Source: Sphingomonas sp. GC_Shp_5
Lineage (GTDB): Bacteria > Pseudomonadota > Alphaproteobacteria > Sphingomonadales > Sphingomonadaceae
Length of the DNA stretch: 64,000 bases
Direction of reading: 5' to 3'
Assembly: GCF_026540855.1 (NCBI RefSeq)
Contig: NZ_JALNUP010000010.1
Coordinates: 1-64,000, forward strand
Both the position numbers and the translations under genes were made by a program. Shown piece after piece: positions 27,541 to 37,894 of the stretch. Position 1 is the stretch's first letter, and each line of letters opens with the position of its first letter. The notes beneath the pieces are model-generated. The model was given only the letters and a program-made list of their open reading frames with translations, had not been told where the DNA came from and did no database searches.

Positions 27541-27891
27541 ATGGCGACGTCCCCCAAGGCGAGCGGGGCGTTCAGAACGATCGGCGAGGTGTCGGACGAG
27601 ACCGGCCTGCCGCAACATATCCTGCGCTATTGGGAAACGCGCTTTCCCCAGCTGAAACCGCTGACCCGCGCCGGCAACCGCCGCTACTATCGCCCCGACG
27701 ACGTCGCCCTGGTGCGGCGGATCGATGCCCTGCTCAATCATCAGGGCTATACCGTCAGGGGCGTCCAGCAGCTGCTGGCGCAGGCCGATCCCCCCCTGCC
27801 CGCTGCTCGCCACGGCGCCGGCGACGCGATCCCGGCACTGCGGGCGATCCGCGATCTGCTCGCCACGGCGCTCACCGAGGATCGCGGCTGA
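27541..27891 (+). CDS. MerR-family transcriptional regulator
   Basis: A 116-aa MerR-type protein with the N-terminal winged helix TIGEVSDETGLPQHILRYWETRFPQ (split by family residues RYWE) and NRRYYRPDDVALVRRIDALL. The dimerisation helix is short and there is no effector domain or cysteine pair, so no metal or drug sensing is indicated. It follows ihfA by 4 bp, the usual place for this regulator in alphaproteobacteria. Target genes are unknown. Confidence 0.9.
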   Translation: MATSPKASGAFRTIGEVSDETGLPQHILRYWETRFPQLKPLTRAGNRRYYRPDDVALVRRIDALLNHQGYTVRGVQQLLAQADPPLPAARHGAGDAIPALRAIRDLLATALTEDRG

Positions 27892-27916
27892 TCCCGTCAT
27901 GTTACGGTGCCCTACC

Positions 27917-29443
27917 TTACCGCTCGCGAGTGGCGGCAAACTTCACCTTGGCATAGCGATCGGCGATATAGCCGACCTCCCAGGCGCTCTTGGCGAGAAA
28001 TACCGGGTTGCCGTCGCGATCCTTGGCCATCGCCGAGCGGTTGAGATCCATGAACGCCTTGAGATCGGCGGGGTCTGCGGCCGATACCCAGCGCGCGGTG
28101 TCGAACGGCGCCGGCTCCAGCCCGGCCGCCACCTTATATTCCGCGTCCAATCGGCTGAGCAGCACCTCGAGCTGGAGCTGGCCAACGACGCCGATGATCC
28201 AGTTGGAGCCGATCTCGGGGTAGAACACCTGGGTGACCCCCTCCTCGGCCATGTCGTCGAGCGCCTTGCGCAGCTGCTTGGTCTTGGTCGGGTCCTTGAG
28301 CTGGACGCGGCGCAGGATCTCGGGCGCGAAATTGGGCAGGCCGGTGAAGCGGACGTCGGCGCGCTCGGACAGCGTGTCGCCGACCCGCAGCGTGCCATGG
28401 TTGGGGATGCCGATGATGTCGCCGGGGAAGGCCTCGTCGGCGACTTCGCGGTTCTGCGCGAAGAACAGGATCGGCGAATGCACCGCAATCGGCTTGCCCG
28501 ACCCCGAGGGCGTGAGCTTCATGCCCCGCTTGAAGGTACCCGAGCATAGCCGCATGAAGGCGATGCGATCGCGGTGATTGGGGTCCATGTTGGCCTGGAC
28601 CTTGAACACGAAGCCGGTCACCTCGTCATTGTCCGGCGACACCGGCGCGGGCTCGGCCGGCTGGGCGCGCGGCGGCGGGGCATAATCGGCGAGCGCGCCG
28701 ATCAGCTCGGCGACGCCGAAATCCTTGAGCGCCGAGCCGAAATAGACCGGGGTGAGATCGCCGTGGCGGTAGGCCTCGGCGTCGAAGGCGGCATAGCCGG
28801 CCTGGGCGAGTTCGATCTCCTCGGCCCAGCGCTCCGACAGCACCGGCGCCGTTTCAGTCTTGCCGAGGAAGGCGCGGCTGTCGCCCTCGGGGCGACTGAT
28901 GGTGTTGGTGACGAGATCGAGCACGCCCTCGAACTCGCCGCCCATCCCCACCGGCCAGCTCATCGGCGCCACGTCGAGCGCGAGCATGTCGGCGATCTCG
29001 TCGAGCAATTCGAAGATCGGCCGGCCCTCGCGATCGACCTTGTTGACGAAGGTGATGATCGGCACCGAGCGCAGCCGGCAGACCTCGAACAATTTGCGCG
29101 TCTGCGGCTCGATGCCCTTGGCGGCATCGATCACCATCACCGCCGAATCGACCGCGGTCAGCGTGCGATAGGTGTCTTCGGAGAAGTCTTCGTGGCCCGG
29201 GGTATCGAGCAGGTTGAAGGTGATGCCGTTGCGCTCGAAGGTCATCACCGACGACGTCACCGAGATGCCGCGCTGCTGCTCGATCTTCATCCAGTCGGAG
29301 CGCGCGCGGCGGTTGGCGCCGCGCGCCTTGACCTCGCCGGCGAGATGGATCGCGCCGCCGAAATAGAGCAGCTTCTCGGTCAGCGTCGTCTTACCGGCGT
29401 CCGGGTGGGAAATGATCGCGAAGGTGCGGCGGGGGGAGGTCAC
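27917..29443 (-). CDS. prfC: peptide chain release factor 3
   Basis: A 508-aa GTPase that recycles RF1/RF2 from the ribosome. G1 is SHPDAGKTT near residue 15, G3 is DTPGHEDFSEDTYR and G4 is NKVDRE. Domains II and III follow with TGFVFKVQANMD and EVLLSRLDAEY. The start is a GTG giving MTSPRRTFAIISHPDAGK, the family N terminus; the ORF stays open upstream to 29641 but that part is not family-like. It is convergent with the MerR gene. Confidence 0.95.
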   Translation of the reverse strand: MTSPRRTFAIISHPDAGKTTLTEKLLYFGGAIHLAGEVKARGANRRARSDWMKIEQQRGISVTSSVMTFERNGITFNLLDTPGHEDFSEDTYRTLTAVDSAVMVIDAAKGIEPQTRKLFEVCRLRSVPIITFVNKVDREGRPIFELLDEIADMLALDVAPMSWPVGMGGEFEGVLDLVTNTISRPEGDSRAFLGKTETAPVLSERWAEEIELAQAGYAAFDAEAYRHGDLTPVYFGSALKDFGVAELIGALADYAPPPRAQPAEPAPVSPDNDEVTGFVFKVQANMDPNHRDRIAFMRLCSGTFKRGMKLTPSGSGKPIAVHSPILFFAQNREVADEAFPGDIIGIPNHGTLRVGDTLSERADVRFTGLPNFAPEILRRVQLKDPTKTKQLRKALDDMAEEGVTQVFYPEIGSNWIIGVVGQLQLEVLLSRLDAEYKVAAGLEPAPFDTARWVSAADPADLKAFMDLNRSAMAKDRDGNPVFLAKSAWEVGYIADRYAKVKFAATRER

Positions 29444-29634
29444 AGGCGGAAATCTCGGGCTGAGGCGCGATGGGGGCGCGTGGCAGACAAGGGAAACGGG
29501 AATGGCAGCAGCCGCCCGCCATCGTTTACCGCGGGACGGCACGGTGGGCGACCGGTAGCAAGGATCATCGCGCCCTTTGCCAGATGTGGTCGGTCTAGGA
29601 CAGGGGCAAGATCCGGCCCCCGCGACAACGACCT

Positions 29635-29717
29635 CCGTCACCCCAGCGCAAGCTGGGGTCTTCCGCGGCTCCTGTCCCCCCGCCCCAAGGAGATCCCAGC
29701 TTTCGCTGGGATGACGG
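29635..29717. repeat. palindromic intergenic repeat, family A, copy 2
   Basis: Left arm CCGTCACCCCAGCGCAAGCT followed by GGGGTCT, right arm AGATCCCAGCTTTCGCTGGG followed by ATGACGG. About 30 bp of unrelated GC-rich sequence lies between. It lies 17 bp downstream of the epimerase stop codon and shares the arms of the copies at 24660 and 37805. Confidence 0.87.
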
Positions 29718-29734
29718 ATTGAAGCGGATGACGA

Positions 29735-30610
29735 TCAGCGCCTGAGCGTGACGCTCATCGTGATCTCCTTGGCTTCACCGGCCGCTATCTCGAACACGCC
29801 GGGCTTATCGTGGAAGTCGCCGGTGAAGTCATGGGGATCGGCGATACCGTGCCACGGCTCGACGCAGACGAAATGCGCGTCGGGCTTGGTCCAGATGCCG
29901 AGCCGCGGGGTATCGGGAAAGGCGATCGCGAGCGATGGCCCCGCGCTGGCGCCATAGCTCAGCGCCTGCGAGTGGATCGGATCCCACACCAGTGCGTCGG
30001 GCATGAACAGTTCGTCGCGCAGCACCATCTCGCGGCCATCGACCGGCGATGGCGCCTCGGTCGCGGCGATGGTGCCGTCGGAGGCGATCTGCTTGACCGC
30101 GCCTGGCTCGTCGGCGGCAAAGACGATGCGGTGATCGGCGCGATCATGGCCATAAGGCAGCGGCCAGGCGAAGGCCGGGTGGAAGCCGAACTGCGCAGGC
30201 AGCGCGGTCTCTCCCGGGTTGGCGATCCGTACCGCGAGCGTCAGGGTCGCCGCCTCGAGCCGGAACGCGATCTCGAGCCGGAAGGCAAAGGGGTAGAAGC
30301 GGCGGGTGTGCTCGCTGTCGGCGAGCGCGAACACCACATGGCTGTCGCCCTGCTCGACCATGGTGAACGCCAGATCGCGCGCAAAGCCATGCTTGGGCAT
30401 GGGATATTCCTGGCCGTCGAGCCGGATTACGCCCCCGTTGGTGACGCCGATCACCGGGAACAGCACGGGCGCGTGCTTGGGCCAGAAGGCGGGATCGGCA
30501 TCGGTCATCAACTCGGCGCCGTCGGCGTCGTGCAGATGGGTGAGCTCGGCGCCATGCGGGTTGATCGCGGCGGCAAGCTCCGGCGTGCGGATCCAGATCA
30601 GGTGGGTCAT
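29735..30610 (-). CDS. aldose 1-epimerase family protein (galactose mutarotase-like)
   Basis: A 291-aa protein of the aldose 1-epimerase superfamily (beta-sandwich). Family features include INPHGAELTHL, FPVIGV, KHGFARD with the catalytic-type His, QFGFHPAFAWPL with the second His, and CVEPWHG with the likely Glu. Short members of this type include glucose-6-phosphate 1-epimerase-like and LacX proteins; substrate unknown. AGGAG lies 9 nt before the ATG. It is 25 bp after pheT on the same strand. Confidence 0.87.
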   Translation of the reverse strand: MTHLIWIRTPELAAAINPHGAELTHLHDADGAELMTDADPAFWPKHAPVLFPVIGVTNGGVIRLDGQEYPMPKHGFARDLAFTMVEQGDSHVVFALADSEHTRRFYPFAFRLEIAFRLEAATLTLAVRIANPGETALPAQFGFHPAFAWPLPYGHDRADHRIVFAADEPGAVKQIASDGTIAATEAPSPVDGREMVLRDELFMPDALVWDPIHSQALSYGASAGPSLAIAFPDTPRLGIWTKPDAHFVCVEPWHGIADPHDFTGDFHDKPGVFEIAAGEAKEITMSVTLRR

Positions 30611-30635
30611 CGGTTCATGCTCCTGTTGGTCGGGA

Positions 30636-32999
30636 TCAGCCGCGCAAGGTGGCGCCCTGCTTGGCCGCGGCGGCGACCACCTTGTCGGCGATCGCCTTGA
30701 GGCCATCGTCGGTGAAGCTCTTGTCGGCGGGCTGCAGCACCACCTCCACCGCTACCGACTTCATGCCCTCGTCCACCCCGGCGCCGGTGAAGACGTCGAA
30801 CACCCGCGCCGAGACGATCGCGACCTTGTCGGCGCCGCGGACGGCGCGGATCAGCGCGTCCGCCGACAGCGCGGCGGGCACCAGGAAGGCGAAGTCGCGG
30901 CGCACCGCCTGCAGCGCCGGTGGCGCGAACGCCGGGCGCATGAAGCCGGCGGCGCGCTTGGCGGGCAGCGCATCGAGATACAGCTCCACCGCCGCGACGG
31001 CGCCGTCGAGATCGAACGCCTTGAGCAGGCTCGGATGGAGCATGCCGAACCGGGCAAGGATGGTCTTGGGGCCGAGCCGCAGCGTCCCCGACTGGCCGGG
31101 GTGCCAGGCCTCTCCCGCCTCGCCCATCACCTGGAGGTTGTCGACCGGCGCGCCCGCTGCGGCGAGCAGCGCCAGCGCCTCGGCCTTGGCGTCATAGGCG
31201 TCGAACGCGGCGGCCTTGCCTTCGCGCCAGCCGCGCCCGCGGCGGTCGCCGGCGAGCACCACGCCGAGCGTCGGCCGCTCGGCGTCGGCGAGGTAGCGGC
31301 GGCCGATCTCGAACAGTCGGACGCTGCCGGCACCGCGCTTGATGTTGCGCTCGGCGGCGGCGAGCAACCCGGGAAGCAGCGACGGCCGCATCACCTTGAG
31401 GTCTTCGCTGATCGGGTTGGCGAGCGTCCAGGCGCCGCCGCCGAACGCGTCGGCCTGGTCCTGCGGCAGGAAGCTCCAGGTCACCGCTTCGTCGAGCCCG
31501 CGCGCGGCCGCCGCGCGGCGAACGCGGCGCTCGAGCTTCTGCTCGGGCGTCGCGGTCGGCGTGGCGACGCCGGGCACGCGCGGCAGCGGCACGGGGGCGA
31601 CCTTGTCGATCCCCTCGATGCGGATCACCTCCTCGACCAGATCGGCGGCACCCTCGACGTCGCGGCGCCAGCTCGGCACGGTGACCTGCCAATCGGCGTC
31701 GACCGTGAAGCCGAGCGCTTCGAGTATGGCCCGCTGGCGGTCGGCGGCGACCGCGAGCCCGCCCAGCGTCTCCGCCTTGGCGGGATCATAGCCGATCACC
31801 CGCGGCGCGAGCGGCGGCTGGCCGGCGCGGGTGACCGCCGAGGGCGTGCCGCCGCACAGATCGATCACCAGCCCGGTCGCGATCGCCAGCCCCTCGTCGA
31901 GGAACGCGGGATCGACGCCGCGCTCGAAGCGCTGGCGAGCATCGCTGGTGAGCAGCAGTTTCTGCCCGGTGCGGGCGATATGGGCGGGATCGAAGAAGGC
32001 GCATTCGATCAGCACGTCGACTGTCTCGGCGGTAACGCTCGAATGCTCGCCGCCCATGATGCCGCCGATGTCGTGGACCGCCGCGTCGTCGGCGATCACC
32101 GTCATCGTCGGGTCGAGCGTGTAGGTCTTGCCGTTGAGCGCGAGGACCTGCTCGCCATCGGTTGCCAGCCGCGCGACCAGGCCACCGCTGAGCTTGGCGC
32201 GATCATAGACGTGGAGCGGCCGGCCGAGATCGATCGAGACGTAATTGGTAATATCGACGAGTGCCGAGATCGGCTTCTGCCCGATCGCGAGCAGGCGGCG
32301 GCGCATCCAGGCGGGAGCCTCGCCGTTGACGACGCCCGACACGCCCTGCGCGTAGAAGGCGGGGCAGCCGGCGGGATCGTCGGTGCGGACATCGGGCCCG
32401 GCGCCCTCGCCCTCGATCATCGGCACGGCGAGCGGCTTCAGCGTGCCGAGCCCCGCCGCGGCGAGATCGCGGGCGATGCCGCGCACGCCCATGCAATCCT
32501 GGCGATTGGGGGTGATGCTGACGTCGATCACCGCGTCGTTAAGCCCGGCATAGTCGGGATAAGGCGTGCCGACCGGGGCATCGGCGGGAAGCTCGATGAT
32601 TCCGTCATGATCGTCGCCGAGCTCGAGCTCGCGGGTCGAGCACATCATGCCGTTGGATTCGACGCCGCGGATCGCCGCAACCTTGAGCGTGACATCGAGC
32701 CCGGGGACATAGGCGCCCGGCGCCCCGAACACGCCGACCAGGCCGGCGCGCGCATTGGGCGCGCCGCAGACGACCTGCAGCGGGCCGTCGCCGGCGTCGA
32801 TCGAGAGCACCTGAAGCTTGTCGGCCTGCGGGTGACGCTCGGCGCTCAGCACCCTGGCGACGCGGAACGCGCTCAGCGCCGCCCCCGGATTATGGACGCC
32901 CTCCACCTCCAGGCCGATGCGGGTGAGGCCGAGCACGATCTCGTCGAGCGTGGCGTGGGTGTCGAGGTGCTGCTGAAGCCAGCTGAGGGTGAATTTCAT
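30636..32999 (-). CDS. pheT: phenylalanine-tRNA ligase subunit beta
   Basis: A 787-aa PheT. The N terminus [20 protein letters not shown], an EMAP/tRNA-binding-like domain near 40-150, the B5 domain, a catalytic-like core and a C-terminal ferredoxin-fold anticodon-binding domain ([13 protein letters not shown]) are all present. With PheS it forms the alpha2-beta2 enzyme that charges tRNA-Phe. ATGA overlap with pheS. Confidence 0.97.
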   Translation of the reverse strand: MKFTLSWLQQHLDTHATLDEIVLGLTRIGLEVEGVHNPGAALSAFRVARVLSAERHPQADKLQVLSIDAGDGPLQVVCGAPNARAGLVGVFGAPGAYVPGLDVTLKVAAIRGVESNGMMCSTRELELGDDHDGIIELPADAPVGTPYPDYAGLNDAVIDVSITPNRQDCMGVRGIARDLAAAGLGTLKPLAVPMIEGEGAGPDVRTDDPAGCPAFYAQGVSGVVNGEAPAWMRRRLLAIGQKPISALVDITNYVSIDLGRPLHVYDRAKLSGGLVARLATDGEQVLALNGKTYTLDPTMTVIADDAAVHDIGGIMGGEHSSVTAETVDVLIECAFFDPAHIARTGQKLLLTSDARQRFERGVDPAFLDEGLAIATGLVIDLCGGTPSAVTRAGQPPLAPRVIGYDPAKAETLGGLAVAADRQRAILEALGFTVDADWQVTVPSWRRDVEGAADLVEEVIRIEGIDKVAPVPLPRVPGVATPTATPEQKLERRVRRAAAARGLDEAVTWSFLPQDQADAFGGGAWTLANPISEDLKVMRPSLLPGLLAAAERNIKRGAGSVRLFEIGRRYLADAERPTLGVVLAGDRRGRGWREGKAAAFDAYDAKAEALALLAAAGAPVDNLQVMGEAGEAWHPGQSGTLRLGPKTILARFGMLHPSLLKAFDLDGAVAAVELYLDALPAKRAAGFMRPAFAPPALQAVRRDFAFLVPAALSADALIRAVRGADKVAIVSARVFDVFTGAGVDEGMKSVAVEVVLQPADKSFTDDGLKAIADKVVAAAAKQGATLRG

Positions 33000-34114
33000 G
33001 CGCCGACTCCTCCCGACAGCGTGGGTACGTCGAGGCTCGAGAAGCCGTAATGCTTGAGCCAGCGGCTATCGCCATCGAAGAAGGCGCGCAGATCGTCCAT
33101 GCCGTATTTGAGCATCGCCAGCCGGTCGATCCCGCACCCGAAGGCAAAGCCCTGCCACTCGTCGGGATCGTAGCCGCCGGCGATCAGCACCTCGCGGTGG
33201 ACCATGCCGCTGCCCAGCACTTCCATCCAGCCGCCGTCGGCATCGTCGCCGCTGCCGCCGATCACGCGCTTGCCCTTGACCAGCGTATAGCCGACGTCGA
33301 CCTCGGCCGACGGCTCAGTGAAGGGGAAATAGCTCGGGCGCAGGCGAAGCGTGATGTCGTCGCGCTCGAAGAACGCCTTGAGGAAGGTCTCCAGCGTCCA
33401 TTTGAGATGGCCCAAGGTGATGCCCTTGTCGATCACCAGCCCCTCGACCTGATGGAACATCGGCGTGTGGGTGGCGTCGCTGTCCGACCGATAGGTGCGG
33501 CCGGGCGCGATGATGCGGATCGGCTGGTTGCCGCCCGCGGCCTTCATCGTCCGGATCTGGACCGGCGAGGTATGGGTACGCAGCACCATCTTGGCCGGCG
33601 TTGCGCCGGCGAAACCCGCCGCATCGCTCGCGACATAGAAGGTGTCGTGCATCGCCCGCGCTGGGTGCGTCTCGGGAATGTTGAGCGCGGTGAAATTGTG
33701 CCAGTCATCCTCGATCTCGGGCCCGGTGGCGACCGCGAAGCCAAGGTCGGCGAAGATCTCGGCGAGCTCGTCCATCACCTGGCTGACCGGGTGGATGGTG
33801 CCGGCTATCGGCGTCTCTGCGGGCAGCGTCATGTCCAGCGTCTCGGTGGCGAGGCGGGCATCGAGCGCGGCGCGCTCCAGCGTCGTCTTGGCGGCGGCGA
33901 TCGCGGCGGTCACCGCCTCGCGCACGCCCTGGATGCGCGGTCCTTCGATCTGCCGCGCGTCGGGATCCATCTTGCCGAGCGTTTTCAGCAATTGGGTGAC
34001 GCTTCCCTGCTTGCCCAGCGCCTCCACCCGCACCGCCTCCAGCGCATCAAGGCTCACCGCAGCATCGATTCCGGCGATGAGGTCGGCGCGGAGTTGGTCT
34101 AGATCGGTGGTCAT
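32996..34114 (-). CDS. pheS: phenylalanine-tRNA ligase subunit alpha
   Basis: A 372-aa PheS. An N-terminal coiled coil is followed by the class II core with [43 protein letters not shown] (motif 2 region) and [18 protein letters not shown] (motif 3). It forms the catalytic subunit. It starts 57 bp downstream of the LysE-type gene and overlaps pheT. Confidence 0.97.
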   Translation of the reverse strand: MTTDLDQLRADLIAGIDAAVSLDALEAVRVEALGKQGSVTQLLKTLGKMDPDARQIEGPRIQGVREAVTAAIAAAKTTLERAALDARLATETLDMTLPAETPIAGTIHPVSQVMDELAEIFADLGFAVATGPEIEDDWHNFTALNIPETHPARAMHDTFYVASDAAGFAGATPAKMVLRTHTSPVQIRTMKAAGGNQPIRIIAPGRTYRSDSDATHTPMFHQVEGLVIDKGITLGHLKWTLETFLKAFFERDDITLRLRPSYFPFTEPSAEVDVGYTLVKGKRVIGGSGDDADGGWMEVLGSGMVHREVLIAGGYDPDEWQGFAFGCGIDRLAMLKYGMDDLRAFFDGDSRWLKHYGFSSLDVPTLSGGVGA

Positions 34115-34171
34115 GGTCTGTCCGTTCTGTGTACGCGAAGGCTCGAACCGCAGTCGCGGCCCCGGGTCAAG

Positions 34172-34792
34172 TCAAACCCGGCTGCCGAGCAGCACGCCGC
34201 CAAAGCCGATGAAGACGATTCCGGTGCCGCGGTTGAACGCGCGCTGGCGATCGGCCGGCGCCAGCCACCGCGCGAGGCTGCGGCCGCCGAACGCATAGAC
34301 CGCATACCAGAAGCCCTCGATCACGACGAAGCTCGCCACCAGGATTGCGAGCTGCGTCCAGAACGGCCGGCTGGCATCGAGGAACTGCGGGAACAGCGCC
34401 GCGGCGAAGATGATCAGCTTGGGGTTTGACATGCCGGTGCCGAACCCCGCCGCGTAGAGCGCGGGGGCGGCATGGCGGGTATGCGGATCGACCGCGACGT
34501 CGCCGCCGACCGGCGCGCGCCACGCCTTGATGCCGAGCCAGATCAGATAGGCAGCGCCGGCATAGCGCAGCAGGTCGAACACCCGCGGCGATGCCTTGAG
34601 CAGCGCGCCGAGCCCGGCCGCGGAGGCGACCAGGCAGATCAGCACCGCGCTCATCAGCCCCGCCATTGACGCGAGCGCACGGCGCGGGCCGTGGTGGATG
34701 CTCTGGATCATGACGTGGAGCATGTTCGGCCCTGGAATCGCCGAGATCAGGAAGACGGCGGTGACGTAGAGCCACCAGGTGTTGATCGCCAT
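34172..34792 (-). CDS. LysE/RhtB family amino-acid exporter
   Basis: A 206-aa membrane protein with about six transmembrane helices. The family hallmark is ISAIPGPNMLHVMIQSIHHG at the N terminus, followed by LRYAGAAYLIWLGIKAW and GMSNPKLIIFAAALFPQF. Exported substrate unknown. It is on the same strand as rplT and pheST and lies between them, but a terminator after rplT suggests it starts a separate transcript. Confidence 0.93.
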   Translation of the reverse strand: MAINTWWLYVTAVFLISAIPGPNMLHVMIQSIHHGPRRALASMAGLMSAVLICLVASAAGLGALLKASPRVFDLLRYAGAAYLIWLGIKAWRAPVGGDVAVDPHTRHAAPALYAAGFGTGMSNPKLIIFAAALFPQFLDASRPFWTQLAILVASFVVIEGFWYAVYAFGGRSLARWLAPADRQRAFNRGTGIVFIGFGGVLLGSRV

Positions 34793-34844
34793 GGCTGGTC
34801 CTTTGGTGCTGCGTCACGCCAGCACCAGCCGGGTGACGAGACGG

Positions 34845-34874
34845 AAAAGGGCGCCGGTGTTGCCACCGACGCCC
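34845..34874 (-). terminator. rho-independent terminator after rplT
   Basis: On the minus strand GGGCGTCGGTG and CACCGGCGCCC (34874-34849) pair over 11 bp with one G-U, closing a GCAA tetraloop, and are followed directly by TTTT. It lies 30 bp after the rplT stop and should end the rpmI-rplT transcript before the exporter gene. Confidence 0.8.
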
Positions 34875-34903
34875 CTTTGCAAACCGTACGCTACAGGTCG
34901 CTG

Positions 34904-35269
34904 TCAGGCGGCCTGGGGCAGAGCCGCCTTCGCCTGCGCGATGATCGCGCTAAACGCTGCACCCTCGTGCATCGCGATGTCGGCCAGGACCTTGCGGTCG
35001 AGATCGACGCCGGCGAGCTTGAGGCCGTGCATGAACTGCGAATAGGTCAGGCCCTCGGCGCGGACGCCGGCGTTGATGCGCTGGATCCACAGGCCGCGGA
35101 AGGTCCGCTTCTTAACCTTGCGATCACGATACGCATATTGACCGGCCTTTTCGACGGCCTGGCGGGCGATGCGGATGGTGTTCTTGCGGCGGCCATAATA
35201 GCCTTTTGCCTGTTCAAGAATCTTCTTGTGCTTGGCGCGGGTGGTTACACCCCGTTTGACGCGTGCCAT
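34904..35269 (-). CDS. rplT: 50S ribosomal protein L20
   Basis: A 121-aa L20 beginning [20 protein letters not shown], with [19 protein letters not shown] and [20 protein letters not shown], all standard. It binds 23S rRNA early in assembly. It follows rpmI by 12 bp. Confidence 0.98.
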   Translation of the reverse strand: MARVKRGVTTRAKHKKILEQAKGYYGRRKNTIRIARQAVEKAGQYAYRDRKVKKRTFRGLWIQRINAGVRAEGLTYSQFMHGLKLAGVDLDRKVLADIAMHEGAAFSAIIAQAKAALPQAA

Positions 35270-35281
35270 GTCCTGGTCTCC

Positions 35282-35485
35282 TTATCTAAGGCCGTACGGC
35301 GCCCAAGCCTTCACCGTCGCGGTGTCGGCCTTCGACAGCACCTTGGTGCCGCGATTCTGGCGGATGTACTTGCCGTTGTGGTGGAGCAGGCGGTGGCGCT
35401 TGCCGGCGACGCCGTGCTTCAGCAGACCGGTGGCGGTGAACTTGAAGCGTTTCTTGACGCCGCTTTTCGTCTTCAGCTTGGGCAT
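35282..35485 (-). CDS. rpmI: 50S ribosomal protein L35
   Basis: A 67-aa basic L35, MPKLKTKSGVKKRFKFTATG at the start. GAAAGGA precedes the ATG. infC, which precedes rpmI in many bacteria, is not next to it here; the upstream neighbour is a divergent AsmA gene 167 bp away. Confidence 0.98.
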   Translation of the reverse strand: MPKLKTKSGVKKRFKFTATGLLKHGVAGKRHRLLHHNGKYIRQNRGTKVLSKADTATVKAWAPYGLR

Positions 35486-35652
35486 TTTGGTCCTTTCGGT
35501 TGATCAGCGGATGCAACGAACCGCCGCGGCAGCCCACACTGGCCGGGCGATTCTCTCCACGCATACGCTGGGGAAGCGGGGCGCATAGCTCGCGGCCCGA
35601 GCAATTGCAACCGATGCGGAACCGGAACGAGGTACGAAGCGATTCCGCCTGC

Positions 35653-37785
35653 ATGGATACACCGGCCCCTCCGTCGGCAGACGCCGCACCCGCCTCCCCC
35701 GTGCCGCGCCGGCGGATGGCGCGGCCGTGGCGGATCGCGCGCAACGTGGTGCTCGGCCTCATCGCCCTCGTCGCCGCGATCTGGCTGATCCTGTTCATCA
35801 CCAAGGGCCGCTTCCTCAAACACCCGTTCGAGCGCTTCGTCGGCGGCCAGACCCACCGCCCGGTGCGGATCGACGGCGATTTCCAGCTCTATTTCGCGCC
35901 GCTCAAGATCAAGCTGCTCGCCGAGCGGATGACGATCGCCAACCCTGCCTGGGCAACCAAGCCCTATCTGTTCCAGGCCGACAAGCTCGACACCATGATC
36001 GCCCCGCTGTCGCTGCTGTTCGGCAAGCGCCGGCTCTACTGGCTCGACCTCGAGAAGGGTGCGGTCGATCTCGAATGGAATGCGGCACACACCACCAACA
36101 GCTGGACCTTTAGCGAGGCCAAGGGCGGCAAGCCGCTCGATTTCCCACGGATCGACATTGCCACCGTGCGCGGCACCACCGTCCGCTACAAGGACCCGCG
36201 GATGCGGCTGCTCGCCGACCTCGCCATCGAGGATATCCGCTCCACCAACGCGAGGATCGGCAAGGCGGTGGGCGTCAGCGGCACCGGCATGATCCGCGAC
36301 ACGCCGTTTCGCGTCACCGCGCAGCTGCTCGCGCCCGACGCCACCGTCAACCGCGGCCGCAACGAGCTCACCCTGCGTGCCTGGGCCGCGCATAACGTGA
36401 TCGACGTCGCCGGCACCCTGCCCTCGATCGCCGACATCGAGAACGTGCCGCTGCAGACTCGCGCGCAGGGGCGCAATCTTTCCGAGCTGCTCGGCATCAT
36501 CGGCGTCGCCTTGCCCAATACCCGTACCTACCGGCTCCATGCGCAGCTGGTGAAGAACGGCGACGCCTATCGCTTCACCCACCTCGCCGGCACCTTCGGC
36601 AACAGCGACGTCGCCGGGCAGCTCACCATCACCAACGGCGAGCGGCTCAAGCTCGATTCGACGATCGCCACCAAAAGCCTCGACATCATCGATGCCGCGC
36701 CGTTCCTCGGCTACAACCCGGATATCGTCGCGGCCAAGGGCACGGTGGCCGCCGCCGCCGCGACCGGTGCCGCGCCGCAGCGGCTGTTCCCCGACGCGGC
36801 GCTGCCGATCGAGACCATGCGGCGCTTCGATGCCGATCTCAAATGGACCATCGGCGTCGTCAAGTCGCGCAACGTGCCGGTCTCCAACGTCGATCTCACC
36901 CTGGCGCTCGACCATGGCCGGCTGGCGCTGTCGCCGCTGACCTGGGCGATGGCGCGCGGCAACGTCTCGTCCGACTTCATCTTCGACACTCGCCAGCGGC
37001 CGAGCGCCGACAGCTACGACATCCGGCTGTCGCCGACCCCGATGGGCCGCCTGCTCGCCGGCTATGGCGTCGCCGAAGCGGGCACGACGGGCACGATCAA
37101 GGGCCGCATCCAGCTCGCCGGGCGCGGCGACACCATCCATGATTCGCTCAGCACTGCACACGGCAGGATCGCGTTCGTGATGCCGCACGGGCAGTTGTGG
37201 ACCCGCAACGTCCAGCTCGCCGAGCTCGACCTCGGCACCTTCGTCCAGAAGATGTTCGAGGATAAGCTCAAGAAGCCCGTCGAGGTGAATTGCGGTCTGG
37301 TCGGCTTCACTGTCCGCAACGGCGTCGCCGCGGCGGACCCGATCCTGATCGACACCACCAAGAACGTGATCGTCGGCCGTGGCGGGTTCAGCTTCAAAAC
37401 CGAGGCGGTCGACCTCGCCTTCCGCGCCGACGGCAAGAAGTTCAGCCTGTTCTCCGGCCAGTCGCCGGTCGGCGTGCAGGGCTATTTCTCACAGCCCAAG
37501 CTCAATGTGCTGAGCGGGGCCTTGCTCGGTCGCGCCGGTGCCGGGCTCGGCCTCGCGCTGGTGGCGACGCCGGTGGCGGGGATCCTCGCCTTTGTCGACA
37601 TCGGCGATGCCAAGTCGGCGGCGTGCGGCCCGGTGCTGGCCGGCGCGAGCGCGAGCGCGCAGCGCACCACCAAGGGCAAGCCGCGCGACGACGTCGGCCA
37701 TGGCACCACCGCGACCGCGGAGGATGGCAAGAAATCGGCGGGTGAGCGCAAGAGCCAGAAGAAGAAGTTCCTCGGGATCTTCTGA
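35653..37785 (+). CDS. AsmA family protein
   Basis: A 710-aa AsmA-like envelope protein. A single transmembrane helix at about 30-50 (NVVLGLIALVAAIWLILFI) anchors a large periplasmic part made of beta-rich repeats. The typical RFVGGQTHRPVRIDGDFQ and late LDTTKNVIVGRGGFSFKTEAVDL-like segment (read as IDTTKNVIVGRGGF) match AsmA C-terminal domains. Related proteins take part in phospholipid transport or outer-membrane homeostasis. The C terminus has a Lys-rich tail. The start is MDTPAPPS; the open frame upstream to 35500 lies in the rpmI promoter region. Confidence 0.88.
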   Translation: MDTPAPPSADAAPASPVPRRRMARPWRIARNVVLGLIALVAAIWLILFITKGRFLKHPFERFVGGQTHRPVRIDGDFQLYFAPLKIKLLAERMTIANPAWATKPYLFQADKLDTMIAPLSLLFGKRRLYWLDLEKGAVDLEWNAAHTTNSWTFSEAKGGKPLDFPRIDIATVRGTTVRYKDPRMRLLADLAIEDIRSTNARIGKAVGVSGTGMIRDTPFRVTAQLLAPDATVNRGRNELTLRAWAAHNVIDVAGTLPSIADIENVPLQTRAQGRNLSELLGIIGVALPNTRTYRLHAQLVKNGDAYRFTHLAGTFGNSDVAGQLTITNGERLKLDSTIATKSLDIIDAAPFLGYNPDIVAAKGTVAAAAATGAAPQRLFPDAALPIETMRRFDADLKWTIGVVKSRNVPVSNVDLTLALDHGRLALSPLTWAMARGNVSSDFIFDTRQRPSADSYDIRLSPTPMGRLLAGYGVAEAGTTGTIKGRIQLAGRGDTIHDSLSTAHGRIAFVMPHGQLWTRNVQLAELDLGTFVQKMFEDKLKKPVEVNCGLVGFTVRNGVAAADPILIDTTKNVIVGRGGFSFKTEAVDLAFRADGKKFSLFSGQSPVGVQGYFSQPKLNVLSGALLGRAGAGLGLALVATPVAGILAFVDIGDAKSAACGPVLAGASASAQRTTKGKPRDDVGHGTTATAEDGKKSAGERKSQKKKFLGIF

Positions 37786-37804
37786 CGAGGAAGCTTGTCC
37801 TAGT

Positions 37805-37892
37805 CGTCACCCCAGCGAAGGCTGGGGTCTTGTGCGGTCTGGCCGGTCGATGGCGCGGTCGCTGGAGACCCCAGCTTGCGCTGGGGTAACGG
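37805..37892. repeat. palindromic intergenic repeat, family A, copy 3
   Basis: Arms CGTCACCCCAGCGAAGGCTG (continuing GGGTCT) and AGACCCCAGCTTGCGCTGGG (continuing GTAACG) flank about 35 bp. It fills the gap between the convergent AsmA and hisN stops, ending 2 bp from the hisN stop codon. Confidence 0.87.
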
Positions 37893-37894
37893 GT

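Noticed and set aside
30306..33050. Open frame of 914 codons on the plus strand
   Set aside because: Antisense shadow of pheT with low-complexity Arg/Ala/Gly composition.
35473..37188. Open frame of 571 codons on the minus strand
   Set aside because: Antisense to the AsmA gene, no domain and it swallows the rpmI promoter region.
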